Of a stretch of DNA of 64,000 bases, positions 35,719-43,502 are shown piece after piece. Each line of letters begins with the position of its first letter. Within the stretch, counting starts at the first letter, position 1. This DNA is from Duganella zoogloeoides (GTDB taxonomy: Bacteria; Pseudomonadota; Gammaproteobacteria; Burkholderiales; Burkholderiaceae_D), in the NCBI RefSeq assembly GCF_034479515.1, contig NZ_CP140152.1, forward strand, positions 2,790,001-2,854,000. Reading direction: 5' to 3'. The notes under the pieces were generated by a model. That model was not told the origin of the DNA and did no database searches. It saw only the letters and a program-made list of their open reading frames with translations. A program made the translations under genes and the position numbers.

Positions 35719-37548
35719 ATGAACCAACCGTCTCCACACCAGGGACGGCGCCGTTTGCTGAAGGGGGCGGCCGCCATGGCCGCCGCCTCGGTGGCGGGCG
35801 CGCCGTCTGCAGCCAGGACTGCGCCCGCAGATCCCTGGGCTTATGCCCAGGGCATCATCGATCAATTTTCCAAGCCGCTCGATTTCTCGCAGCGCGAAGT
35901 TTCTATCACCAGCCACGGCGCCAGGCCTTGCCAGTTGCATGCAGTCGATGGTTTTCCCACCATCGACGCCAAAGGTAAGGTCCTCACGCCCGTTCCCGGT
36001 TCCCACGACTGCTATCCCGCGCTGCGCGCTGCGATTGCCGCCGTCCACCAGGTCGGTGGCGGCACCGTGCTGGTGCCCGCCGGCGACTGGTACTGCAAGG
36101 GCCCGATCGTGCTGCTGTCGAACGTGCGCGTGCACCTGGCAGCCAGGGCGCGGATACGTTTTTCCGCCGATCCGCGCGATTACGCGCGCGACGGCGACTA
36201 CGATTGCGGCGCCAACGGCAAGCTGGTGCTCTCGCGCTGGCAGGGCAATGACTGCCTGAATTTCTCGCCGCTCGTGTATGCGCGCGGCCAACGCAATATC
36301 GCCATCACCGGCGCCGACTGGACCAGCGAGCTCGATGGACAGGCCGGCGTGCCGTTCGAGGACGGCAGCGGCAACGGCTGGTGGGGCATGAACCCCAAGG
36401 GCGCGCGCCAGGGACCGAACCCGGATGCCATGCACCAGGGCCGCAACAATCCGCTCAATCCCGAGTCGCTGGCCGCGTTGGCGCCGGGGCTCGACGCGGC
36501 CGTGCTGGCGCGGATCCAGGGCGATGCGCCCGACTGGCGCAGCGATGAAAAATTCCTGCCGGCGCTGTCCGAAGCGGGCGTGCCCATCGAAAAACGTATC
36601 TTCGGCCTCGGCCACTACCTGCGCCCGTGCATGGTCGAATTCATCGACTGCGACCATGTGCTGATGCAGGGCTACCAGGTGATCAACACGCCGTTCTGGA
36701 TCCACCACCCGGTCGATTGCCGCCGCGTGCATTTTTCCAAGGTGCGCATGGAGAGCATCGGTCCGAACTCCGACGGTTTCGATCCGGAATCGTGCGACAC
36801 CGTGCTGGTGGACGGCTGCTGGTTCAACACCGGCGACGACTGCATCGCCATCAAGGCGGGCAAGAACCTCGATACCAATTACGGCCCCACCCGCAACGTC
36901 GTGATCCAGAATTCGGTGATGAACAGCGGTCACGGCGCCGTGACCCTGGGCAGCGAAATGTCGGCCGGGATCGAGCACGTGTACGCCCAGCACCTGGACG
37001 TGCGCAACCAGCACTGGCAGACCGACCCGCTCAATACCGTGGTGCGCCTGAAAACCAATATGAATCGCGGCGGCTTCCTGCGCCATTTTTATGTGCGCGA
37101 TGTCAAACTGCCCAATGGCGTGCGTTTGAAGCCCGGCTTCTACAAGCCGATCCCGGGCGGCCCGGTCAAGGCCGGCACCGTGCCGACGGGCGGCGGCGCC
37201 GTGATTACCTTCGATTGCGACTACGCGCCCGCGTTCGACCTGATACGCAGCCGCCCGCCCGAAGTCTCGCACGTGCACATCTCGGATATCCGGGTGGCGG
37301 ACGTCAAGACTGCCGAGGGCACGTTCGGCTGCTACCAGGCATTCATCGTGCTCGGTCCCGTGGCCCATAGCTACAACGGCCCGGCCGGCAAGCCGATACT
37401 GCCGGTCACGGACGTGACGATCAGCGATTGCGACTTCGGCAAGCCGGTCAGCGCCGCGCAGCCGTGGTTCATCCACAACGCAAAAAATATCGCGCTGCGC
37501 AACGTCGTCATCGGCGGCAAGCGGTACGACGAGAACCTGTCGGGGTAA
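35719..37548 (+). CDS. GH28 polygalacturonase-like enzyme with Tat signal
   Basis: This 609-residue beta-helix enzyme has a twin-arginine signal (GRRRLLKGAAAMAAASVAG). The GH28 active-site motifs are all present: PNSDGFDPESCD, NTGDDCIAIKAGK, NSGHGAVTLGSEM and RLKTNMNRGG. The GSEMS-type third motif and long inserts suggest an exo-acting enzyme releasing galacturonate units. The start follows the receptor stop by 5 bp. It is likely periplasmic, acting on oligomers brought in by the receptor. It differs in length and anchoring from the other GH28 at 25454. Confidence 0.93.
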   Translation: MNQPSPHQGRRRLLKGAAAMAAASVAGAPSAARTAPADPWAYAQGIIDQFSKPLDFSQREVSITSHGARPCQLHAVDGFPTIDAKGKVLTPVPGSHDCYPALRAAIAAVHQVGGGTVLVPAGDWYCKGPIVLLSNVRVHLAARARIRFSADPRDYARDGDYDCGANGKLVLSRWQGNDCLNFSPLVYARGQRNIAITGADWTSELDGQAGVPFEDGSGNGWWGMNPKGARQGPNPDAMHQGRNNPLNPESLAALAPGLDAAVLARIQGDAPDWRSDEKFLPALSEAGVPIEKRIFGLGHYLRPCMVEFIDCDHVLMQGYQVINTPFWIHHPVDCRRVHFSKVRMESIGPNSDGFDPESCDTVLVDGCWFNTGDDCIAIKAGKNLDTNYGPTRNVVIQNSVMNSGHGAVTLGSEMSAGIEHVYAQHLDVRNQHWQTDPLNTVVRLKTNMNRGGFLRHFYVRDVKLPNGVRLKPGFYKPIPGGPVKAGTVPTGGGAVITFDCDYAPAFDLIRSRPPEVSHVHISDIRVADVKTAEGTFGCYQAFIVLGPVAHSYNGPAGKPILPVTDVTISDCDFGKPVSAAQPWFIHNAKNIALRNVVIGGKRYDENLSG

Positions 37549-37550
37549 AA

Positions 37551-39158
37551 ATGAAGCGACGTGTTTGCATGATGTTGTTGGCTGGCGTGGTCGCTTTCGG
37601 ACATGTAGGCCATGCAGCCGCCGCGCCTGCGGTGAACCAGTTCGGCGTGACGCAGGCAGCTGGTCCGGTGGAGCGGTGGGGCACGCTCGAACTGTCGTTT
37701 ACGGGACCTGCCAACGGCAACCCTTTCCTGGAAGTGGAACTGTCGGCCGTATTCCGCCAGGGCGGGCGCGAACAGCTGGTGCCAGGCTTTTACGATGGCG
37801 ACGGCGTCTATAAAATCCGCTTCATGCCCGATTCCGTGGGCGACTGGACCTACGAAACCCGCTCCGGCGTACCCGCGCTGCACGGCAAGCGCGGCACCTT
37901 CACGGCGGTGCAGCCGGCGCCCGGCAACCATGGCCCGGTCGCGGTGCGCAACACGTACCACTTCGGCTATGGCGACGGTACGCCGTTCTGGCAAGTGGGC
38001 ACCACCAGCTATGCCTGGACCCACCAGAGCGCGGCGCTGCAGGAGCAAACGCTCAAGACCCTGGCCGGGGCGCCGTTCAACAAGATCCGCATGGCGATCT
38101 TCCCGAACAACGACGACCAGGTGGCGGGCCAGCATTTTCCGTTCGTCGGCAAGCCGCCGCACGGCTGGGACTTCACCCGCTTCGATCCGGTCTTCTTCCG
38201 CAACCTCGACCAGCGCGTGGCGCAACTGCGCGCGCTCGGCATCGAGGCCGATTTGATCCTGTTCCACCCGTACGACAAGGGCCGCTGGGGCTTCGACCGC
38301 ATGCCGGCCGCCGTCGATGACCGCTACCTGCGGTACGTGGTGGCGCGGCTGTCCGCGTACCGCAACGTGTGGTGGTCGATGGCCAACGAGTACGACTTCC
38401 TCACCGAGAAGCGGACCGACGACTGGGACCGTTATTTCCGCATCGTCCAGGCCGCCGATCCGTACAACCACCTGCGCTCGATCCACAACGCGTTCCGCTT
38501 CTATGACCACAGCAAGCCGTGGGTCACGCACGTGAGCATCCAGCACGGCGCGGCAACGGAAGACCCGGAGCGCGCGGTGCTGTTCCGCGACGTCTATCAC
38601 AAGCCGGTGGTGTTCGACGAAGTGAAGTACGAAGGCAACTGGACCAAGCGCTGGGGACAGCTGACACCGGAAGAAATGGTGCTGCGCTTCTGGAACGGTG
38701 CGGTGGCCGGCACCTACGTGGGCCACAGCGAGATCTACACCGACACCAGCGGCAAGGGCGAGATCTGGCTGGGCAAGGGCGGCGTGCTGCGCGGCCAGAG
38801 CGCGCCCCGGCTGGCGTTCTTCCACAAGATCCTGGCCGACAGCCCGGCCGAGGGCCTGGAACCGATCGACAAGTGGCAGGAGCATCCGTTCGCCGGCAAG
38901 CATGGCGAGTATTATCTCGGTTACTTCAACCGCGCGCAGCCGACCACCTGGCCGTTCGCCTTGTTCAAGACCGGCTTGAAGGACGGCATGCGCTTCAAGG
39001 TCGAAGTGATCGATACGTGGAACATGACGGTCGCGCCGGTTGAAGGCGTGTTCGAGATCAAAAAGCGCGACGACTATATGTTCGCCGACAAGGATGGCCG
39101 CAGCATCGCGCTGCCGGGCCGTCCGTACATGGCGCTGCGCATCGTGCGCGTGCCTTAG
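37551..39158 (+). CDS. DUF5060 / apiosidase-like (DUF4038) glycoside hydrolase
   Basis: This 535-residue secreted protein (signal MMLLAGVVAFGHVGHAAAA) has an N-terminal beta-sandwich (DUF5060: VERWGTLELSFTGP, SVGDWTYETRSG). A TIM barrel of the apiosidase-like DUF4038 group follows, with QVGTTSYAW, FDPVFFRNLDQRV, WWSMANEYDF (likely acid/base Glu) and VVFDEVKYEGN (likely nucleophile Glu). The C-terminal beta domain is small. GH140 apiosidases of this fold act on rhamnogalacturonan II side chains. Relatives have other specificities, so the exact bond is open. The start is 2 bp after the GH28 stop. Confidence 0.82.
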   Translation: MKRRVCMMLLAGVVAFGHVGHAAAAPAVNQFGVTQAAGPVERWGTLELSFTGPANGNPFLEVELSAVFRQGGREQLVPGFYDGDGVYKIRFMPDSVGDWTYETRSGVPALHGKRGTFTAVQPAPGNHGPVAVRNTYHFGYGDGTPFWQVGTTSYAWTHQSAALQEQTLKTLAGAPFNKIRMAIFPNNDDQVAGQHFPFVGKPPHGWDFTRFDPVFFRNLDQRVAQLRALGIEADLILFHPYDKGRWGFDRMPAAVDDRYLRYVVARLSAYRNVWWSMANEYDFLTEKRTDDWDRYFRIVQAADPYNHLRSIHNAFRFYDHSKPWVTHVSIQHGAATEDPERAVLFRDVYHKPVVFDEVKYEGNWTKRWGQLTPEEMVLRFWNGAVAGTYVGHSEIYTDTSGKGEIWLGKGGVLRGQSAPRLAFFHKILADSPAEGLEPIDKWQEHPFAGKHGEYYLGYFNRAQPTTWPFALFKTGLKDGMRFKVEVIDTWNMTVAPVEGVFEIKKRDDYMFADKDGRSIALPGRPYMALRIVRVP

Positions 39159-39169
39159 GAGTGTTGTTA

Positions 39170-40441
39170 ATGAAACGATGTGTGCTGGCTGCGGCCATGG
39201 CGGTGGTGCTGGCGGCGGTCTCCGCCCACGCCGAGGTGATCGGCAAGATGGAGACCCCGCAAGCGTTGAGCGAAGCCCGGCTCGCCGTGTTGTCCGTGCC
39301 CGAGCGCGCCGTGTGGCAGGCCTACCTGGAGCGCTCGCGCAGCCTGATGGCGGCCGACAAGGCAGCGCTGGCCGCCGAACGCGCAACGCTTCCGCTGTGG
39401 CAGGTGGCAGCAGCAACGCACCCGCCGCAGGGCAACGGCATGCCGCTCAAGAATCCGGGGCCCTGGTATGGTTCCGCCGAGGCGCTGCGCGTGGCCGACA
39501 ACATCGTCAGCTACCAGACCCCGGCCGGCGGCTGGGGTAAAAACGTCAACCGCAGCGAACCGCCGCGCCAGAAGGGTGAAGCGTATGTCCACAGCGACGG
39601 CGGCAAGCTGGAAGGCTGGTCGTACGTCGGCACCATCGACAACGATGCCACCATTACCGAATTGCGCTTCCTGGCGCGGGTGATCGCCAGCGGAGGTGGT
39701 GCCGGCAAACCTGAATATACCGCGGCCTTCGTGCGCGGCATGGAATACCTGTTTACTGCCCAGTATCCGAACGGCGGCTTCCCGCAAGTGTATCCGCTGG
39801 CTGGCGGCTACCACGACGCCATCACCTACAACGACAACGCGCTGGCCAACGTCACCGACCTGCTGGAAGACGTGGCATTGCGCAAAGGCGACTACAGCTT
39901 TGTCCCGCCGCAGCTGGCAGCGCGCGCGGCGCAATCGCGCGACCAGGCCGAGCAGGTGATCATCGCCAGCCAGATCCGGGTCGATGGCGTGCTCACCGCC
40001 TGGTGCCAGCAGCACGACGCGGTGACGCTCGCCCCGGTCGGCGCCCGCAACTTCGAGCCGATCGCGCTCACCAGCGTGGAAAGCGCGCGACTTCTCAACG
40101 TGCTGATGCGCGACCCGGCGCCCAGTCCGGCCATCGTCAACGCGGTGGATGCCGGCGCGGCCTGGCTCAAACGCGCCGCCATCCATGACCAGGAATGGGT
40201 GCGCAGCAAGGACAGTGCTGGCCTCAAGCCCAAAGCCGGCGCCGGCCCGCTATGGGCGCGCCTGTACGACATTGCCACCATGCGCCCGATCTTCGGCGAC
40301 CGCGACCGCACCATCCACACCGACGTCAACGAACTCTCGCCCGAGCGCCGCGCCGGTTACGCGTGGTATGTCAATAACCCGGCATCGACGCTGGACAAGT
40401 ACGCGAAGTGGGCGCGCAAGTATTCGGCGGCAGCCAAATAA
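39170..40441 (+). CDS. pelA: Pectate lyase, PL10 family
   Basis: This 423-residue secreted enzyme (signal CVLAAAMAVVLAAVSAHAE) belongs to the PL10 alpha/alpha-toroid lyases, which cleave polygalacturonate by beta-elimination with calcium. Family motifs are NIVSYQTPAGGWGKNV, GTIDNDATITELRFLARV, QYPNGGFPQVYPL, ITYNDNALANV and GARNFEPIALTS. Near the end lie WARLYDIATMRPIF with FGDRDRT, containing the catalytic Arg region. AGGAG lies 8 bp before the ATG at 39170. It is the last gene of the pectin operon and supplies unsaturated oligomers to the GH28 and receptor. Confidence 0.93.
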   Translation: MKRCVLAAAMAVVLAAVSAHAEVIGKMETPQALSEARLAVLSVPERAVWQAYLERSRSLMAADKAALAAERATLPLWQVAAATHPPQGNGMPLKNPGPWYGSAEALRVADNIVSYQTPAGGWGKNVNRSEPPRQKGEAYVHSDGGKLEGWSYVGTIDNDATITELRFLARVIASGGGAGKPEYTAAFVRGMEYLFTAQYPNGGFPQVYPLAGGYHDAITYNDNALANVTDLLEDVALRKGDYSFVPPQLAARAAQSRDQAEQVIIASQIRVDGVLTAWCQQHDAVTLAPVGARNFEPIALTSVESARLLNVLMRDPAPSPAIVNAVDAGAAWLKRAAIHDQEWVRSKDSAGLKPKAGAGPLWARLYDIATMRPIFGDRDRTIHTDVNELSPERRAGYAWYVNNPASTLDKYAKWARKYSAAAK

Positions 40442-40481
40442 CGAGGTTTATTGATGAAGGAGTTTCATAAGGTCATCAAAT

Positions 40482-40505
40482 ATTCATGACGTTTTACGCA
40501 TGAAT
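40482..40505. promoter_or_regulatory. Inverted repeat ATTCATG-N10-CATGAAT, candidate operator
   Basis: Perfect 7-bp arms frame ACGTTTTACG, which itself carries ACG at both ends. It lies 52 bp before the small upstream reading frame and the MFS gene, in an AT-rich stretch. The spacing resembles sites of LysR-type or dimeric regulators, and a LysR gene lies at the far end of this gene group. Confidence 0.45.
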
Positions 40506-40556
40506 TAGCATTTAGCATGCAGGCTCTCCGCATTGTGCAATTCAAAGGATCCTGTC

Positions 40557-40634
40557 ATGACTATCGAAGCCTGCTGCGCCCACTCGGGCGTCTTCTTACC
40601 TGAGTCCCTCAACTTCATCACGCCGGCGGCTTGA
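40557..40634 (+). CDS. 25-codon upstream reading frame before the MFS gene
   Basis: ATG at 40557 is preceded by AAAGGATCC at good spacing and reads MTIEACCAHSGVF, ending PAA. Its TGA overlaps the ATG of the MFS gene (TGATG), a typical coupling arrangement. It may be a leader peptide that controls translation of the exporter. Alternatively it may be the out-of-frame remains of a longer N-terminus. It has no recognised family. Confidence 0.4.
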   Translation: MTIEACCAHSGVFLPESLNFITPAA

Positions 40635-41824
40635 TGCGGGCGCAAAACACCTCTGCCTGGGGCGCGGTGCTGGCCATGTCGTTGGGCGCCTTCGCACTGG
40701 TGGCATCCGAATTCATGCCGGTCAGCCTGCTCACGCCGATCGCCGCCGACCTGCAGATCACCGAAGGGCAGGCCGGCCAGGCGATCGCCATTTCCGGCGC
40801 CTTTGCCTTGCTCACCAGCCTGTTCATCTCCGGCATGGCCGGCAAAATGGATCGCAAGATCCTGCTGCTGGCCATGTCGATGCTGATGATCGTCTCCGGC
40901 ACCGTGGTGGCGTTTGCGCCGAACTACCTGGTCTTCATGGTGGGCCGCGCGCTGATCGGTGTGGCCATCGGCGGTTTCTGGTCGCTGTCGGCAGCAACCG
41001 TGATGCGGCTGGTAGAACCCGCGAAAATCCCGCGCGCGCTGGCCATCCTCAACGGCGGCAATGCGCTGGCCACCGTGATCGCGGCGCCCGCCGGCAGTTT
41101 TCTCGGTTCCCTGATCGGCTGGCGCGGCGCCTTCCTGTGCGTGATCCCGGTCGCGCTCATCGCGTTCGTGTGGAAGCTGGCCACGCTGCCGCCCATGCAC
41201 AACGACACCAACGCCAGACCGGCCAGCCTGCCAGCGCTGCTCAAACGGCCCGAAGTGGCGCTGGGCATGGTTGCCGTGAGCCTGTTCTTCATGGGGCAAT
41301 TCGCGCTGTTTACGTACCTGCGGCCGTTCCTGGAAACCGTGACCCACGCCAGCGTCTCCACCCTGTCGCTGCTGTTGCTGGTCCTGGGTGTGGCCGGCTT
41401 TGCCGGTACCGCGCTGATCGGCGGCCTGCTGGACAACCACCTGTACCGCACCCTGGTCGCGATCCCGCTGCTGATGGCGGCGATCGCCCTGGGGTTGATG
41501 ACGTTTGGCGCGTCGGTGGCCGCCACTGCCGTGCTGCTGGCTTTGTGGGGCCTGCTGGCCACGTCGGCGCCGGTGGGCTGGTGGACCTGGCTGGCCCGGA
41601 CCTTGCCGCATGATGCCGAGGCGGGCGGCGGCCTGATGGTGGCCGTGGTGCAGCTGGCGATCATGCTCGGCGCCATGGTGGGCGGCCTGGTATTTGACGT
41701 CGGCGGCTATCGCGGTACGTTCGAACTGGCGGCAGTAGTGCTGGTGGCGGCAAGTGGCGTTTCCCTGCTGGCGGCACGCGCCGGCGCTAAAACTTCGGTG
41801 GCCCTGGCTACTACTCTTAAATAA
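40634..41824 (+). CDS. MFS exporter, NepI/AraJ-like (DHA1 group)
   Basis: This 396-residue inner-membrane protein has about twelve helices. The opening WGAVLAMSLGAFALVASEFMPVSLLTP and LQITEGQAGQAIAISGAFALLTSLF are typical of the NepI/AraJ/YdhP drug- and nucleoside-efflux group. The loop GKMDRKILLL corresponds to the MFS motif between helices 2 and 3. I start at ATG 40634. A TTG three bases upstream is also open. It is 12 bp ahead of paoA copy 2 and probably co-transcribed with it, which suggests export of a compound tied to the oxidoreductase. Confidence 0.88.
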   Translation: MRAQNTSAWGAVLAMSLGAFALVASEFMPVSLLTPIAADLQITEGQAGQAIAISGAFALLTSLFISGMAGKMDRKILLLAMSMLMIVSGTVVAFAPNYLVFMVGRALIGVAIGGFWSLSAATVMRLVEPAKIPRALAILNGGNALATVIAAPAGSFLGSLIGWRGAFLCVIPVALIAFVWKLATLPPMHNDTNARPASLPALLKRPEVALGMVAVSLFFMGQFALFTYLRPFLETVTHASVSTLSLLLLVLGVAGFAGTALIGGLLDNHLYRTLVAIPLLMAAIALGLMTFGASVAATAVLLALWGLLATSAPVGWWTWLARTLPHDAEAGGGLMVAVVQLAIMLGAMVGGLVFDVGGYRGTFELAAVVLVAASGVSLLAARAGAKTSVALATTLK

Positions 41825-41836
41825 ACAAGGACGACC

Positions 41837-42505
41837 ATGCATAATCAAGACATCGACAACACCCGGCGCGGGATCCTGATCGGCGGCGCCCTCACGGCCA
41901 CCGCCGCCGCACTGCCGGCCATGGCGGCCGGGCAGGGCGCCGCCTCAGCACTCACAGGCACCGCTGGCATCGATGCCACCACCCCGGCGCCGGTGCAGTC
42001 CACCGTCACCATGCGCATCAACGGCAAGCCGCACACCCTCTCGCTCGACACCCGCACCACCTTGCTCGACGCGCTGCGCGAGCACCTGCACCTGACCGGC
42101 ACCAAGAAAGGCTGCGACCACGGCCAGTGCGGCGCCTGCACGGTACTCGTCGATGGCCGCCGCATCAACTCCTGCCTGACGCTGGCGGTGATGCACGAAG
42201 GCGCCGAGGTCGCCACCATCGAAGGTCTGGGTGCGCCGGACCGGCTGCACCCGATGCAGGCGGCGTTCGTCAAACATGACGGTTTCCAGTGCGGCTACTG
42301 TACCCCGGGCCAGATCTGCTCGGCGGTGGCGATGCTTGATGAGATCAAACGCGGCGTGCCAAGCCATGTCACCGGCGACCTGACCGCCCAGCCCTTGCTG
42401 TCGGCAGCCGAACTGCGTGAACGCATGAGCGGCAATCTATGCCGCTGCGGCGCCTATTCCAACATCATCGACGCCATCACCGAGGTGGCCGGGAGCCGCG
42501 CATGA
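41837..42505 (+). CDS. paoA: Aldehyde oxidoreductase 2Fe-2S subunit PaoA, copy 2
   Basis: This 222-residue paralogue of the protein at 21451 has a twin-arginine-like start ([21 protein letters not shown]). It has all eight cluster cysteines, in [24 protein letters not shown] and LCRCGAY. The mature domains match copy 1 closely while the linker after the signal differs. The Tat motif is RRG rather than RRD. Its stop overlaps a vestigial ATG at 42502, the likely old paoB start. Confidence 0.93.
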   Translation: MHNQDIDNTRRGILIGGALTATAAALPAMAAGQGAASALTGTAGIDATTPAPVQSTVTMRINGKPHTLSLDTRTTLLDALREHLHLTGTKKGCDHGQCGACTVLVDGRRINSCLTLAVMHEGAEVATIEGLGAPDRLHPMQAAFVKHDGFQCGYCTPGQICSAVAMLDEIKRGVPSHVTGDLTAQPLLSAAELRERMSGNLCRCGAYSNIIDAITEVAGSRA

Positions 42506-42561
42506 GAGCCTTTACCGATCAACTAGCGTCCATGATGTCGATGGCGGGGAGTATTTCATGA
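42502..42561 (+). other. 19-codon minigene made by a 56-bp partial duplication at the paoA-paoB junction
   Basis: The first bases of paoB (ATGAGAGCCTTTACC, then ATCAAC) occur twice, at 42502 and 42558. The first copy reads 19 codons ([10 protein letters not shown], then MMSMAGSIS) and stops at a TGA overlapping the second ATG. The upstream ATG overlaps the paoA stop, as in copy 1 of the operon, so an insertion of 56 bp displaced the paoB start while keeping two successive ATGA couplings. Confidence 0.65.
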
Positions 42562-43499
42562 GAGCCTTTACCTATCAACGTGCCGCCACAGTTGCCGAAG
42601 CGGCGGCAGTCGCGGCCCGCACACCCGGCGCCCGCTTCATCGCGGGCGGCACCAACCTGCTCGACCTGATGAAGCTCGAGATCGAAACGCCAACGCACCT
42701 GGTGGACGTGAACGGCCTGGGCCTGGACCGCATCGACGCCACGCCGGACGGCGGCTTGCGCATCGGCGCGCTGGTACGCAATACCGACCTGGCGGCCGAC
42801 ACCACCGTGCGCCGCGATTACGGCGTGCTGTCGCGCGCCTTGCTGGCGGGCGCCAGCGCCCAGCTGCGCAACAAGGCCACTACGGCTGGCAACCTCCTGC
42901 AACGCACGCGCTGCCCGTACTTCTACGACACCAACCAGGCCTGCAACAAGCGCACACCCGGCGCCGGCTGCGCCGCCATCGGCGGTTTTACGCGCGGCCA
43001 CGCCATCGTGGGGCAGAGCGACGCCTGCATCGCCACGCACCCGAGCGACATGGCGGTGGCCATGCGCCTGCTTGACGCCGTGGTGGAAACGGTGAACCCG
43101 GACGGCGCCAAGCGCGCGATTCCCATCGCCGACTTCTATCGCCTGCCCGGCAACACGCCCAACCTGGACACCAACCTGCGCCCGGCGGAACTGATCACCG
43201 CCGTCACGCTACCCAAGCCGCTCGGCGGACGCCACGTGTACCGCAAGGTGCGCGACCGCGCCTCGTACGCGTTCGCGCTGGTCTCGGTAGCGGCCGTGGT
43301 GCAGCCAGACGGCACCGGCCGCGTGGCCGTGGGCGGCGTGGCGCACCAGCCGTGGCGCGTGCCGGCGGCCGACGCCGCACTGCCGCAGGGCGGCCAGGCC
43401 GCGACGACGCTGTTGCTGGCCGGCGCCCGCACCACCGAGGAAAACGCCTTCAAGGTCGTGCTGGTGCAACGCACGCTCGACGCCATCGTGAAAGGATAA
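42558..43499 (+). CDS. paoB: Aldehyde oxidoreductase FAD subunit PaoB, copy 2
   Basis: This 313-residue paralogue of the protein at 22122 has the same [16 protein letters not shown] flavin motif and the [25 protein letters not shown] and [11 protein letters not shown] segments that carry the four cluster cysteines. The start at 42558 matches copy 1 by alignment of RAFTYQRA with KAFSYERA. It lacks a clear ribosome-binding site and is coupled to the short upstream minigene. paoC begins 3 bp after its stop. Confidence 0.93.
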   Translation: MRAFTYQRAATVAEAAAVAARTPGARFIAGGTNLLDLMKLEIETPTHLVDVNGLGLDRIDATPDGGLRIGALVRNTDLAADTTVRRDYGVLSRALLAGASAQLRNKATTAGNLLQRTRCPYFYDTNQACNKRTPGAGCAAIGGFTRGHAIVGQSDACIATHPSDMAVAMRLLDAVVETVNPDGAKRAIPIADFYRLPGNTPNLDTNLRPAELITAVTLPKPLGGRHVYRKVRDRASYAFALVSVAAVVQPDGTGRVAVGGVAHQPWRVPAADAALPQGGQAATTLLLAGARTTEENAFKVVLVQRTLDAIVKG

Positions 43500-43502
43500 G
43501 AC

